DNA from: Scytonema millei VB511283
GTDB taxonomy: Bacteria > Cyanobacteriota > Cyanobacteriia > Cyanobacteriales > Chroococcidiopsidaceae
NCBI RefSeq assembly: GCF_000817735.3
Contig: NZ_JTJC03000003.1
Span: 372,001 to 436,000 of the forward strand
Direction of reading: 5' to 3'
DNA: 64,000 bases
How positions within the stretch are numbered: the stretch's first letter is position 1; the number at the start of each line of letters is the position of its first letter. The notes under the pieces were generated by a model, which saw only the letters and a program-made list of their open reading frames with translations, did no database searches and was not told the DNA's origin. Below, in pieces: positions 44,928-52,173 of this stretch. The translations under genes were made by a program, and so were the position numbers.

Positions 44928-45770
44928 CATCTCGGCTGTGCTGTTTGGTCGTATAAAGGTTGGGTAGGCGATTTTTATCCGACTGGAAGCCGTGCGACAG
45001 AATTTTTACATTTATACAGCCAGCGACTCACGACTGTTGAAGGAAACACCACCTTTTACGCTATCCCTGATGCCGATACTGTAGCGAGATGGGCAGCAGA
45101 AACATCACCAGGATTTAAATTTTGCCTTAAGTTACCGCGAGACGTTACCCATCAAGGCTTGCTAGAACCACATATTCCCGATGCTTTGAGTTTTATCGCA
45201 CGAATGCAAGGTTTAGGCGATCGCCTGGGACCAATTTTTGCTCAACTTCCGCCGCGATATAGTCCAGAAGCAATAGAGGACTTAACAATATTCTTAAATG
45301 CTTTGAGAGAAAAAGCATCGCTGGCTTTAGAAGTGCGTCATCCAAACTGGTTTCAAGAGCCGTATGCTAATCAGCTAAGAACGCTTTTAGAACAGTTGGG
45401 AATAGGTAGAGTTTTACTCGATAGCCGTCCGATATACGATGCGCCAGATGACCCACAAAGTCATTCCGAACGCCGCAAACCTAAGTTACCAGTAGAATTT
45501 AGTATCACCGCGCCGTTTAGCTTAGTTCGCTTTATTAGCCATCCAAAGTGGGAGTTAAATCAGCCCTTTCTTGAAGAATGGGTTGATTTTATCGATCGCA
45601 ATTTACGTCAAGGAACCCACATTTATTTCTTCGTCCATTGTCCCATAGAAGAGCGATCGCCGCACAATGCTCGGTCTTTTCACCAGTTATTGACACAAAA
45701 AGGGGTTGTGGCTCCGCCGCTTCCCTGGAACGATTTGCAGCCATTTCCTCAGCAACTCAGCTTGTTCTAG
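44919..45770 (+). CDS. DUF72 domain-containing protein
   Basis: The 283-residue protein has the TIM-barrel-like DUF72 pattern: HLGCAVWSYKGWVGDFYP, then VEGNTTFYAIPDADTVARWAAETSPGFKFCLKLPRDVTH, LEVRHPNWF, and the late YFFVHCPIEERSPHNARSF. DUF72 proteins have no confirmed function. An in-frame TAA at 44913 and the absence of ATG or GTG before the conserved HLGCAVW leave TTG 44919, which is part of an ACTTTTG repeat unit, as the only start. The expected N-terminus is therefore changed by repeat DNA. Confidence 0.85.
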   Translation: MTFHLGCAVWSYKGWVGDFYPTGSRATEFLHLYSQRLTTVEGNTTFYAIPDADTVARWAAETSPGFKFCLKLPRDVTHQGLLEPHIPDALSFIARMQGLGDRLGPIFAQLPPRYSPEAIEDLTIFLNALREKASLALEVRHPNWFQEPYANQLRTLLEQLGIGRVLLDSRPIYDAPDDPQSHSERRKPKLPVEFSITAPFSLVRFISHPKWELNQPFLEEWVDFIDRNLRQGTHIYFFVHCPIEERSPHNARSFHQLLTQKGVVAPPLPWNDLQPFPQQLSLF

Positions 45771-46093
45771 ATCGACTTTCATCCGTCAGAAAGAGTGCGA
45801 TCGAATCTGTTTATCTTTAGTGTAGTAATAAGTCATATCACGTTTGTTGTAATAGCCAGATTATTGCAAGGGCGGGTTTTCCAGAATCGATCCTGACGGT
45901 ATTTACGAGCGATTAACCGAACACGATATCAGAGATTTTTTCTTAGATTGGATGAGGCTGCGATTGCCTTTCACGCATTAGCCGAAGCCGTTAGCGAAGC
46001 GTTAGACGCAAAGGCGTAAAGAAGAACGCAAAAACAGCTCTTTTATTACAGTTCAGTTTTAGTAGTTTGATTTAGTAAGTAGGAGAAACAACA
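45771..46093. other. Gene-free region with repeat pieces
   Basis: About 320 bases. It contains the word AAGGGCGGGTTTT (as at 29463), a protein-like but startless frame at about 45880-45980 (..DPDGIYERLTEHDIRDFFLDW..), and a dispersed repeat with CGTTAGCGAAGCGTTAGACG at about 45990. The ribosome site AGGAGA of the next gene is at 46081-46086. Confidence 0.55.
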
Positions 46094-47065
46094 GTGACTT
46101 TAAGTAACGAAGAAAAACAAAAAATCATGAACGATCTAGCTCAAGGGAAGCCAGGGTTAGTTCATGAAGAAGCAACTCCTAATCTCGACCAATACGACTC
46201 TAATTTAGACCCCAAGGATTACGATAACTTTGAAAATTTTGCTCAACGTCCTGTAGATGAGACAGATACAAAAACTAATTTAGATGGCAATTTGGTCGAG
46301 CGAATTAGGTTACAGATCCGCTCCGAATTTGAAGAGGCAAAATCGACCGGACAGTTGCGATCGAGTAGAATTCGCGAGATCGTCCAATCTGCTATATACG
46401 ATATCCGCACGGAGATAAAAGCAGGGTCTAGCGATATTCGTCAAATTTTTAGAGATACCATTTCAGCAGTCAGCGATAACTTTAAGGATAAAGGTAGCGA
46501 AATTAAAGAGGAAGTTACGGCTGCTGTAGAAGGATTTATTGCAGGTTACAGTAGTGGCAAACGGCAAACTATTGTCAAAGATCAGGCAGAAGTTCACCAA
46601 CTACAGTCAAGAATTGACTCTCAAGAAGAGGAGCTACAACAAGAGATCGATCGCCTCTTGGTTGATGTAGAAGAAGTTGGTAAAGAATCAGATTCTAGTT
46701 TGAAAGATTCGATCCAATCCGCTATTAATGCCTTCAAAAATAGCGAAGAGTTCGCTTTAATGAAGAAGCGTTACGCTCAACTCCAAGCACAACTAGCGAT
46801 CGTTCGTGCTAACCTAGCCGCACGCTATGGCGGACGTTACGAGGAGATTAAAGAAAGAATAGACGAAGCTACGCATTGGTATCAACGTACTGGTAACAAA
46901 GCTGATGCTGGAGAATCAGTAGAAGGGCGATCGCTGGAAGATAGACTCAAAGAAGTAGGAGAAGCGATCGCAAAAGGAGAGTATCAACTACGCAAAATCC
47001 TGCGCGATCTGCTCAAAGTCGCCGCAGATTTGCTCAAAGATAAAGAACCACCTGCTAGCAAATAA
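46094..47065 (+). CDS. Charged coiled-coil hypothetical protein
   Basis: The 323-residue protein is read from GTG 46094, 8 bases after AGGAGA. It is highly charged with no signal peptide, Cys or membrane helix. Residues 1-60 are acidic and disordered-looking (NLDQYDSNLDPKDYDNFENF). The rest is predicted helical: repeated Arg/Glu/Lys heptads (VERIRLQIRSEFEEAK, SSDIRQIFRDTISAVSDNFKDKGSEIKEEV, HQLQSRIDSQEEELQQEIDRLL) and an end KLVAADLLKDKE-like segment. I do not recognise a named family. The composition recalls LEA-like or scaffold proteins, but that is only a resemblance. Confidence 0.7.
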   Translation: MTLSNEEKQKIMNDLAQGKPGLVHEEATPNLDQYDSNLDPKDYDNFENFAQRPVDETDTKTNLDGNLVERIRLQIRSEFEEAKSTGQLRSSRIREIVQSAIYDIRTEIKAGSSDIRQIFRDTISAVSDNFKDKGSEIKEEVTAAVEGFIAGYSSGKRQTIVKDQAEVHQLQSRIDSQEEELQQEIDRLLVDVEEVGKESDSSLKDSIQSAINAFKNSEEFALMKKRYAQLQAQLAIVRANLAARYGGRYEEIKERIDEATHWYQRTGNKADAGESVEGRSLEDRLKEVGEAIAKGEYQLRKILRDLLKVAADLLKDKEPPASK

Positions 47066-47075
47066 TCTGGGTAAA

Positions 47076-47104
47076 GTAGGGGCGCACAGAGAAAGCGCCC
47101 CTAC
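47076..47104. terminator. Hairpin between the coiled-coil gene and convergent alkene reductase
   Basis: The arms GTAGGGGCGC / GCGCCCCTAC are perfect 10-bp with a 9-base loop. It lies between two convergent stops. The arm word recurs in the palindrome at 51582-51609, so it is also a dispersed repeat. Confidence 0.6.
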
Positions 47105-47109
47105 CCCCA

Positions 47110-48222
47110 TCAACCAGCAGCCTGCAATTCCAAAGATGGATAATCTGTATAACCCCTCTCGTCTCCGCCATAAAAGCTAGAGCGATCGTAGGGGTTTAAT
47201 TGTGCGTTGAGAGCAAAACGCTGCGGTAAATCGGGGTTGGAAATAAACAGTCTACCATAAGCAACCAAGTCCGCATCCCCAGAGGCTAATACTGTATTTC
47301 CCGATTCGCGATCGTAGCCGCCAGCACTGATGAGAGTCCCTTTGTAGATCGGACGGAAGTATTTTGATGATAGTTCTGAAGTTGGGTTTTCTACTGTCTC
47401 GTTACCAGCAACTCTCGGCTCTACCAAATGCAGGTAAGCTAATTCAAATTGATTCAGCGCATCAACTACGTAGGTAAACAATGCTTTGAGATCGGAGTCG
47501 TAGACGCTGCCAAAAGTGCCACTGGGTGAAAGTCTGACTCCCACTCTATCTGCGCCCCAAACGCTAACGACTGCTTCAGTCACTTCCATTAACAAACGGG
47601 CGCGGTTTTCAATCGAACCACCATATTCATCTGTACGGTGATTGGAGCCATCGTGGAGAAATTGATCGAGCAGATACCCATTCGCGCTGTGAATTTCTAC
47701 ACCATCAAACCCAGCCGCTAGCGCATTTTTTGCCCCTTGGCGATATTGTTCTACAATTCCTGGAATTTCTGCTGTTTCTAGGGCGCGGGGTGTAACGTAT
47801 GGCTTTTGTCCTTCGTAGGTTGATGCCATGCCTTCTGATGGAGCGATCGCGCTAGGTGCAACGGGTAAGGCTCCGTTGAGTTGCAAATCGGGGTGAGAAA
47901 TTCGCCCAACGTGCCACAACTGGAGAAAAATTTTGCCACCGCGATCGTGTACGGCTTTCGTCACTAGCCGCCAGCCTTCTACCTGTTCTTGAGAGTGAAT
48001 ACCAGGGGTAAATGGATAACCTAAGCCTTGTGGCGACACCTGAGTCGCTTCCGTAATAATCAGTCCTGCCGATACTCTTTGAGCGTAATATTCCGCATTC
48101 AATTCTCTCGGCACGTTACCCTCTCCCGCACGGTTGCGCGTTAAGGGAGCCATCACCATTCGGTTAGGTAATTCGTAACGACCGAGCCGAACGGGTGAGA
48201 ATAGATCGATATTTGTATTCAT
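47110..48222 (-). CDS. Alkene reductase (Old Yellow Enzyme family)
   Basis: The 370-residue FMN enzyme starts at MNTNIDLFSPVRLGRYELPNR (48222). It has the OYE barrel motifs MVMAPLTRNRAGEGNVP, IITEATQVSPQGLGYPFTPGI, LQLWHVGRISHP, and the signature FDGVEIHSANGYLLDQFLHDGSNHRTDEYGGSIENRARLL. Such enzymes reduce activated C=C bonds (enals, enones, quinones) with NADPH and act in electrophile or oxidative stress. It lies about 90 bases downstream of trxA on the same strand and may share its control. Confidence 0.94.
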   Translation of the reverse strand: MNTNIDLFSPVRLGRYELPNRMVMAPLTRNRAGEGNVPRELNAEYYAQRVSAGLIITEATQVSPQGLGYPFTPGIHSQEQVEGWRLVTKAVHDRGGKIFLQLWHVGRISHPDLQLNGALPVAPSAIAPSEGMASTYEGQKPYVTPRALETAEIPGIVEQYRQGAKNALAAGFDGVEIHSANGYLLDQFLHDGSNHRTDEYGGSIENRARLLMEVTEAVVSVWGADRVGVRLSPSGTFGSVYDSDLKALFTYVVDALNQFELAYLHLVEPRVAGNETVENPTSELSSKYFRPIYKGTLISAGGYDRESGNTVLASGDADLVAYGRLFISNPDLPQRFALNAQLNPYDRSSFYGGDERGYTDYPSLELQAAG

Positions 48223-48310
48223 AGGCTTTACTAGGGTAAATGGATGAAAATTAGGTGAACTGGTGTGGACTGTAGAAGCGCAAAATTTCACGCCTCTACA
48301 GATGTAATCT

Positions 48311-48670
48311 CTAAGCAGCTTGTCGATCTGCTGCTGGCTCTAACAAAGCATTCAATTTTTGCGCGATCGCTTTTGCTGGCACAACGCCAACAACTCGATC
48401 TACAACTACGCCATCTTGGAAAAATAACAGCGTCGGAATTGCTTGCACCTTATATCTAGAAGCAATTTCTCCGTACTCGTCAATATTCAGCTTGCCTACT
48501 GTGGCGCGTCCGGCAAAATTGGCAGCAATCTCTTCCACAATCGGGTTAACCACCCTACAAGGTCCGCACCAGGCTGCCCAAAGATCTACTAGCACTGGTG
48601 TTTTACTCTCAATCACCTCTGTTTGAAAATTCTCAGCAGTGAGAGTCAACGGCTTGACACGATCTGTCAT
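48311..48670 (-). CDS. trxA: Thioredoxin
   Basis: The 119-residue protein is a thioredoxin with the active site WAAWCGPC (Cys35 and Cys38), the cis-Pro segment AIPTLLFF, and no signal peptide, so it is cytosolic. It reduces disulfides of target proteins. It is transcribed divergently from an ArsR-family regulator gene. Two palindromic sites in between suggest redox or metal control, as known for trxA2/RexT in Anabaena. Confidence 0.95.
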   Translation of the reverse strand: MTDRVKPLTLTAENFQTEVIESKTPVLVDLWAAWCGPCRVVNPIVEEIAANFAGRATVGKLNIDEYGEIASRYKVQAIPTLLFFQDGVVVDRVVGVVPAKAIAQKLNALLEPAADRQAA

Positions 48671-48766
48671 ACCTACAAGTCTCCTTCTTCATCAAAACCG
48701 GATTAGTTCGGGCAACAGGCAATTACCAACTACCTATTACCGATCGCCAACCGTAGGTTAAAATTT

Positions 48767-48786
48767 AAGTAGTTAAACAACCACTT
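48767..48786. promoter_or_regulatory. Candidate ArsR-type operator, site 1
   Basis: An imperfect palindrome, AAGTAGTT-AAAC-AACCACTT, of 20 bases between the divergent trxA and arsR-type genes. It matches site 2 at 48821-48840 in inverse orientation; the 25-base arms (48767-48791 and 48816-48840) agree at 20 of 25 positions. Confidence 0.6.
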
Positions 48787-48820
48787 GACTATTATGCTAG
48801 ACAATATAAATTAAAAAGTC

Positions 48821-48840
48821 AAGTAGCTATTTAACTATTT
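48821..48840. promoter_or_regulatory. Candidate ArsR-type operator, site 2
   Basis: AAGTAGCT-ATTT-AACTATTT is a 20-base palindrome variant 30 bases from the start of the regulator gene. It pairs with site 1, giving two dimer sites whose centres are 54 bases apart. Confidence 0.6.
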
Positions 48841-48870
48841 AACAAGTAGTGCGATCGCGGACGAACGACC

Positions 48871-49206
48871 ATGAAAGAGACTAATTCAGAAAAGCTCGTG
48901 TCCCTACCTGTAGCTGAAGTAGACGATAGCTGTCGTCGGGCAAAAATCTTTGCAGCCCTTGCCGACCCCACCAGATTGAAAATTGTCGAGTTACTCGCCA
49001 ACGCAGGAGAATTGAGCGGTACGGAAATAGCTCAATCTTTGGGCATTAGCCTTGCCCTCTTCTGCCACCACTCCAAAACCCTATCAGAAGCAGGGTTACT
49101 CGATATTCGCAAGGAAGGGCAGACAAAATATAACTCTTTGAATTGGGAATTACTCAATGCTTGCTTGCAAAGCCTGATGAGAGGGGCTAGCGTCAGTGAC
49201 CAGTGA
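48871..49206 (+). CDS. ArsR/SmtB-family transcriptional regulator
   Basis: The 111-residue winged-helix repressor has the ArsR layout: AKIFAALADPTRLKIVELLANAGELSGTEIAQSLGISLALFCHHSKTLSEAGLLDIRKEGQTKYNSLN in order. Cys are at 21, 65 (FCHHSK, in the recognition helix) and 98; there is no vicinal Cys pair and no ELCVCD metal box. It faces trxA divergently. Anabaena RexT is an ArsR regulator of trxA2 that senses peroxide through Cys, so a similar role is likely, but the sensor residues differ and the assignment is an inference. Confidence 0.88.
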   Translation: MKETNSEKLVSLPVAEVDDSCRRAKIFAALADPTRLKIVELLANAGELSGTEIAQSLGISLALFCHHSKTLSEAGLLDIRKEGQTKYNSLNWELLNACLQSLMRGASVSDQ

Positions 49207-49451
49207 CCACGCACCACTCTCGTTCTCGACTCCCAACTCCCTCTCTTCTTGATAAAACTCCAAATATCTGCATAAAACTTCAAGCTAATTAACTTTAATT
49301 CAGCTAATTCTTACGAGAAACTACAATTTTCATTCTTACGATTAAAGACAAGATAAGGTCGGATTAAAGACGGGATAATTCTCTACAACATTATCTCTTG
49401 TCTACTCACGATCGTGCGGCTTCTCATAAAAGAATCCGCGTAGGAGGTTGT

Positions 49452-51515
49452 ATGAATGAAAATGTCAGAGCGAGTACGCGCAATGTTGCAATTGTCGGTC
49501 CATATTTGAGCGGAAAAACAACTTTGCTCGAAAGTTTGTTATCCGTCACCGGAGCTATCACTCGTAAAGGTAGCGTCCGCGACGGTAACACCGTAGGAGA
49601 CAGTGCAGCGGAAGCGCGCGATCGCCAAATGAGTGTAGAAGTAAGTGCCGCTAGTACCGAGTATGAAGGTGTCCGCTTCACATTTGTTGACTGTCCGGGT
49701 TCGGTCGAATTTGCCCAAGAGACATATAACGCTCTTATGGGTGTAGATGCAGCAGTTGTTGTTTGCGAACCAGCAAATGATAATAATGAAAATGGTCTGC
49801 GTCAGAAGGTACTTACCCTCGCTCCTCTATTTAAATTTCTTGACGATTGGGAAATTCCCCATCTCGTATTTATTAACAAAATGGATCGGGTTAGCAACAA
49901 TTTCATGGATATGTTGCACGCCCTTAAAGCTGTTTCCAAGCGTCCGCTCGTACCGCATCAATATCCCATTATTCAAGACGAACAGCTAACTGGATTTATC
50001 GATTTAGTCAGCGAACAAGCATATCAATACCACTCTGGCGCACCAGCCGATCCGATTCCATTGCCAGCATCTTTAAAAGCACAAGAACAAGCAGCTAGAG
50101 CGGAAATGTTGGAAGAATTAGCCAACTTTGACGACCATTTATTGGAAGAACTTTTAGAAGAAATCGAGCCGCCTCAAGAAGAAATTCTGCAAGATTTGAA
50201 ATTAGAACTAGGGGCAGATTTAGTCGTTCCAGTATTTTGTGGAGTTGCAGACCGAGATTTTGGAGTTAGACCGCTTTTAGAAGCACTGTTACGAGAAGCA
50301 CCTGAACCACAAGACACCGCTCAACGACGAGGGCTTGGCGCTACTGCTGAAACTCCCATAGCCCAAGTATTGAAAACCTATTACACGCCCCAAGGAGGCA
50401 AACTTTCCCTAGTACGGGTATGGCAAGGTAAGTTAACCGATGGCATCGTGTTGAATGGTACTCGCGCTGGCGGGATTTATCGGCTACTAGGACAGCAACA
50501 GACCTCGATAAATGAAGCTGAAGCTGGTGAAGTTGTTGCCCTCAGCCGCTTGGATGGCGTGAAAACTGGCGATACTCTGTCTGCAAATGGGCAAGTTAAG
50601 GAACTACCCAAAGCAGAAATACTCAAACCAGTTTATGCCTTGGCGATCGCCCCAGAAAAACGTAACGACGAAGTTAAATTGAGTGCGGCGCTGACTAAGC
50701 TGTTAGAAGAAGACCCATCTTTAATGTGGGAACAACACGGTGATACCCACGAAGTTATCCTGTGGGGACAAGGTGAAATTCACTTGCAAGTAGCCCTCGA
50801 TCGCCTGCGTCGGAAGTATAATTTGCCGATGGGAACTCATCTACCACAAGTACCCTATAAAGAAACCATTCGCAAGCCTGCTGCTTCAGTTCACGGACGC
50901 TACAAGCACCAATCAGGAGGACATGGGCAGTTTGGCGATGTTTACCTAGATATTAAACCGCTTGGGCGCGGAGAAGGCTTTAATTTTAGCGAAAAGATTG
51001 TAGGTGGCGTGGTTCCGAAGCAATATATTCCTGGCGTTGAAGTTGGCGTGAGGGAGTTTTTGGTACACGGTCCCTTAGGCTTCCCCGTAGTTGATGTTGC
51101 CGTCACCCTGACCAACGGCTCTTATCACACGGTTGATAGCTCCGAGCAAGCATTCAAACAAGCGGCACGGCTAGCTATGCAAACGGGAATGACTCAGTGC
51201 GAACCAACGCTATTAGAGCCGATCGCCTCAGTTGAAGTCAATACGCCCAGCGAATTCACCTCCAAGGTGATGCAACTCGTGAGCGGACGACGGGGACAAA
51301 TTCTCGGCTATGAAGGCAGATCGGATTGGTCGGGGTGGGACAAACTCACTGCTTACTTACCCCAAGCCGAGATGCAGAACTTCATCGTTGAGTTGCGATC
51401 GCTAACTCTAGGTGTTGGTTCCTTCCAATGGCAATACCATCACTTACAAGAAGTTCCTGACAAGTTAGCAGAGCGAGTTTTGGCAACTGGCAGTAACGGT
51501 AACGGCAATCGTTGA
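49452..51515 (+). CDS. Elongation factor G-like paralogue with altered GTPase motifs
   Basis: The protein is 687 residues from ATG 49452, set by the ribosome site AGGAGG at 49442-49448. It has EF-G domains I-V: the P-loop is GPYLSGKTTL in place of the usual AHIDAGKTT, G3 is DCPGSVEF in place of DTPGHVDF, G4 is NKMD, domain IV includes YKHQSGGHGQFGDVYLDIKPL, and domain V includes FTSKVMQLVSGRRGQILGYE. Catalytic His after DxPG is Ser here, so GTP hydrolysis is probably slow or different. Cyanobacteria carry several EF-G paralogues; the role of this one is unknown. Confidence 0.88.
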   Translation: MNENVRASTRNVAIVGPYLSGKTTLLESLLSVTGAITRKGSVRDGNTVGDSAAEARDRQMSVEVSAASTEYEGVRFTFVDCPGSVEFAQETYNALMGVDAAVVVCEPANDNNENGLRQKVLTLAPLFKFLDDWEIPHLVFINKMDRVSNNFMDMLHALKAVSKRPLVPHQYPIIQDEQLTGFIDLVSEQAYQYHSGAPADPIPLPASLKAQEQAARAEMLEELANFDDHLLEELLEEIEPPQEEILQDLKLELGADLVVPVFCGVADRDFGVRPLLEALLREAPEPQDTAQRRGLGATAETPIAQVLKTYYTPQGGKLSLVRVWQGKLTDGIVLNGTRAGGIYRLLGQQQTSINEAEAGEVVALSRLDGVKTGDTLSANGQVKELPKAEILKPVYALAIAPEKRNDEVKLSAALTKLLEEDPSLMWEQHGDTHEVILWGQGEIHLQVALDRLRRKYNLPMGTHLPQVPYKETIRKPAASVHGRYKHQSGGHGQFGDVYLDIKPLGRGEGFNFSEKIVGGVVPKQYIPGVEVGVREFLVHGPLGFPVVDVAVTLTNGSYHTVDSSEQAFKQAARLAMQTGMTQCEPTLLEPIASVEVNTPSEFTSKVMQLVSGRRGQILGYEGRSDWSGWDKLTAYLPQAEMQNFIVELRSLTLGVGSFQWQYHHLQEVPDKLAERVLATGSNGNGNR

Positions 51516-51581
51516 TGCATCGGGCTTGATTACCTCTGCTAAAAAGATCGGTCGTTTTCGATTAGATAAATTACACGATCT

Positions 51582-51609
51582 GTAGGGGCGCACAGCTGTG
51601 CGCCCCTAC
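51582..51609. terminator. Perfect 28-bp palindrome after the EF-G-like gene, with two direct copies of one arm
   Basis: GTAGGGGCGCACAG is followed by its exact complement. Two further TTGTGCGCCCCTAC copies follow at about 51614-51625 and 51631-51642. It is the same arm as the hairpin at 47076. It may end the EF-G-like transcript; it is also a repeat. Confidence 0.55.
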
Positions 51610-51786
51610 GAATTGTGCGCCCCTACGAATTGTGCGCCCCTACAAATAATCGTCGTCAAATTAGCATTACTGTCATCCCCAACTTTCCCAGCAAGGGATC
51701 TAGAGGAATTTTTTTCTGACATACATATAGGCTTTGGAAAGCATAAAATTGAGAATACTAAACCAAGCAGCGCCCAATTTTTTCTT

Positions 51787-51975
51787 ATGATAAACTCACA
51801 AACTTGGTACGTTGTCAAGCTACCAGACGGTCACTGCCAAATTGTTTCCGACGAGCAGGTGAATGTAGAAATAGATTCGGAGGCACGGAAACGCTGGGGA
51901 CCGTTTCCATCTCAAGCAGAAGCGATCGCCCGCCGAATCGGACTCATCCGCGCTGGAAAATGCCAACCTATTTGA
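51787..51975 (+). CDS. Small conserved cyanobacterial protein (62 aa)
   Basis: The 62-residue protein begins MINSQTWYVVKLPDGHCQIV and has RWGPFPSQAEAIARRIGLIRAGKCQPI. It matches a small cyanobacterial family sometimes named DDE transposase family protein in databases, although it contains no transposase motif. The longer frame up to 51598 reads through the palindromic repeat and is not credible. Function unknown; soluble. Confidence 0.7.
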   Translation: MINSQTWYVVKLPDGHCQIVSDEQVNVEIDSEARKRWGPFPSQAEAIARRIGLIRAGKCQPI

Positions 51976-52073
51976 GCGGCGCTCGGGCTTGGGAGAAGAA
52001 AATTTTGAATTTTGGATGATGGATTTTAGATTGGTGATTGGTTATCGATGAGAAGCGCTCTTGCAAAAGGTAA

Positions 52074-52153
52074 GTTTTGACTTTTGACTTTTGACTTTTG
52101 ACTTTTGACTTTTGACTTTTGACTTTTGACTTTTGACTTTTGACTTTTGACTT
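52074..52153. repeat. 7-nt repeat array (CTTTTGA), the longest uniform array in the window
   Basis: About 11 perfect tandem copies of CTTTTGA, just after the small gene and just before the end of the convergent protease gene. Confidence 0.95.
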
Positions 52154-52173
52154 CTTACCCTAGCCTTAAGCCC

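Noticed and set aside
48871-49206. Naming the ArsR regulator RexT
   Set aside because: The context fits, but the vicinal Cys pair reported for RexT is not seen, so the name would overstate the evidence.
51598-51786. N-terminal extension of the 62-residue protein
   Set aside because: The extension translates the GTAGGGGCGCAC repeat and adjoining DNA; the ATG at 51787 fits the family start.
52074-52153. CRISPR-like array
   Set aside because: The unit is 7 nt with no spacers; this is a short tandem repeat. No array with regular spacers was seen anywhere.
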